From UBA1783 sp964449115 (lineage in GTDB: Bacteria; Bacillota_I; Bacilli_A; Erysipelotrichales; Erysipelotrichaceae): a stretch of 7,019 nt of DNA. The notes under the pieces were generated by a model. The model saw only the letters and a list, made by a program, of their open reading frames with translations. It was not told the DNA's origin and did not search any database. Each line of letters starts with the position of its first letter. Positions within the stretch are counted from its first letter, which is position 1. Made by a program: the position numbers and the translations under genes. Of this stretch, positions 6,709 through 7,019 are shown one piece after another. The stretch spans positions 1 to 7,019 of the forward strand of contig CAYUXW010000051.1 of assembly GCA_964449115.1 (NCBI GenBank), read 5' to 3'.

Positions 6709-6957
6709 TTATTGCTTGTCGCATGATATTATATATTTTTTGTTTATTACTACTCTGCCAATATTTTCTCTATATTGATTTATATTGCCACCAAAAAAAC
6801 CTTTCTGAATATTAAGTATCAAATAGCCGATATTTACATCAGACATTAAAATACTGTCATCATACTCTTCTAGCAATAAACCAGTATATTCTAATAGATT
6901 GTCACCCCTTGAAGATATGATTACTGTAACTCTTTCTCCTTTAAATTCTTTAAACAT
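6709..6957 (-). CDS. Small protein of unknown function, possible Sm-like (LSm) fold; 5' end uncertain
   Basis: I do not recognise this gene with certainty. The 82 residues from the ATG run MFKEFKGERVTVIISSRG, then LEYTGLLLEEYDDSILMSD (22-40), a central stretch, and GRVVINKKYIISCDKQ (67-82). A short helix, alternating hydrophobic strands with a TGxLLEEYDDSILMSD centre and a final VINKKYIIS strand recall the Sm1/Sm2 layout of Hfq/LSm-like beta-barrels, but this is pattern matching only. The ATG has only a weak GAG about 7 bases upstream. The frame stays open from there to the window edge at 7019, adding about 20 codons without a start, so the gene may begin outside. It converges with the protease gene. 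Confidence 0.6.
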   Translation of the reverse strand: MFKEFKGERVTVIISSRGDNLLEYTGLLLEEYDDSILMSDVNIGYLILNIQKGFFGGNINQYRENIGRVVINKKYIISCDKQ

Positions 6958-6972
6958 GTTAATGCTCGTATT

Positions 6973-6998
6973 ATCAATATAGGGATGCCTATATTGAT
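6973..6998. repeat. Perfect 11-base palindrome with a 4-base loop
   Basis: ATCAATATAGG (6973-6983) and CCTATATTGAT (6988-6998) are exact complements around GATG. The element lies 16 bases upstream of the ATG at 6957. On the plus strand it is followed by TTTTTCCTTTCT; on the minus strand no T-run follows. It could be an operator, a 5' UTR hairpin or a plus-strand terminator; if the small gene begins off-window, it lies inside coding sequence. Confidence 0.5.
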
Positions 6999-7019
6999 TT
7001 TTCCTTTCTAGCCGTCCCT

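Overview
The window is AT-rich DNA from a low-GC Gram-positive bacterium. A class I valyl-tRNA synthetase behind a T-box leader, strong AGGAGG-type ribosome binding sites and a cell-surface GH25 protein with bacterial Ig-like repeats point to a Firmicute. An Erysipelotrichia or Clostridia-like gut or oral anaerobe is my guess; nothing in the sequence fixes the genus.

Layout, left to right. Positions 1-55 look like the tip of an IS3-family insertion sequence whose body lies off the left edge. Next comes a minus-strand RelB/RelE-type toxin-antitoxin pair (antitoxin 316-531, toxin 67-315). The two genes abut, and an imperfect inverted repeat overlaps their promoter. The toxin looks decayed. Positions 593-2986 (minus) encode a large surface protein made of an N-terminal membrane anchor, BspA-like leucine-rich repeats, four Ig-like domains and a C-terminal GH25 muramidase domain. 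It starts 18 bases after the stop of valS (3005-5608, minus). valS is preceded by a T-box riboswitch (about 5623-5826) with a GTC valine specifier, an antiterminator/terminator switch and a clear promoter. The two genes probably form one unit, so the wall-active protein would rise when valyl-tRNA is uncharged.

A divergent CPBP-family (CAAX/ABI-type) intramembrane protease gene (5897-6556, plus) starts just beyond. Its predicted promoter is interlocked with the valS promoter. Positions 6557-6708 hold a nested inverted repeat that probably ends the convergent minus-strand gene at the right edge. That gene (6709-6957 or longer) encodes a small protein with a possible Sm-like fold. Its frame stays open to the window edge, so its true start may lie outside.

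The valS/GH25 unit is the functional core. The toxin-antitoxin pair next to an IS end marks an accessory boundary. I see no tRNA, rRNA or CRISPR array.
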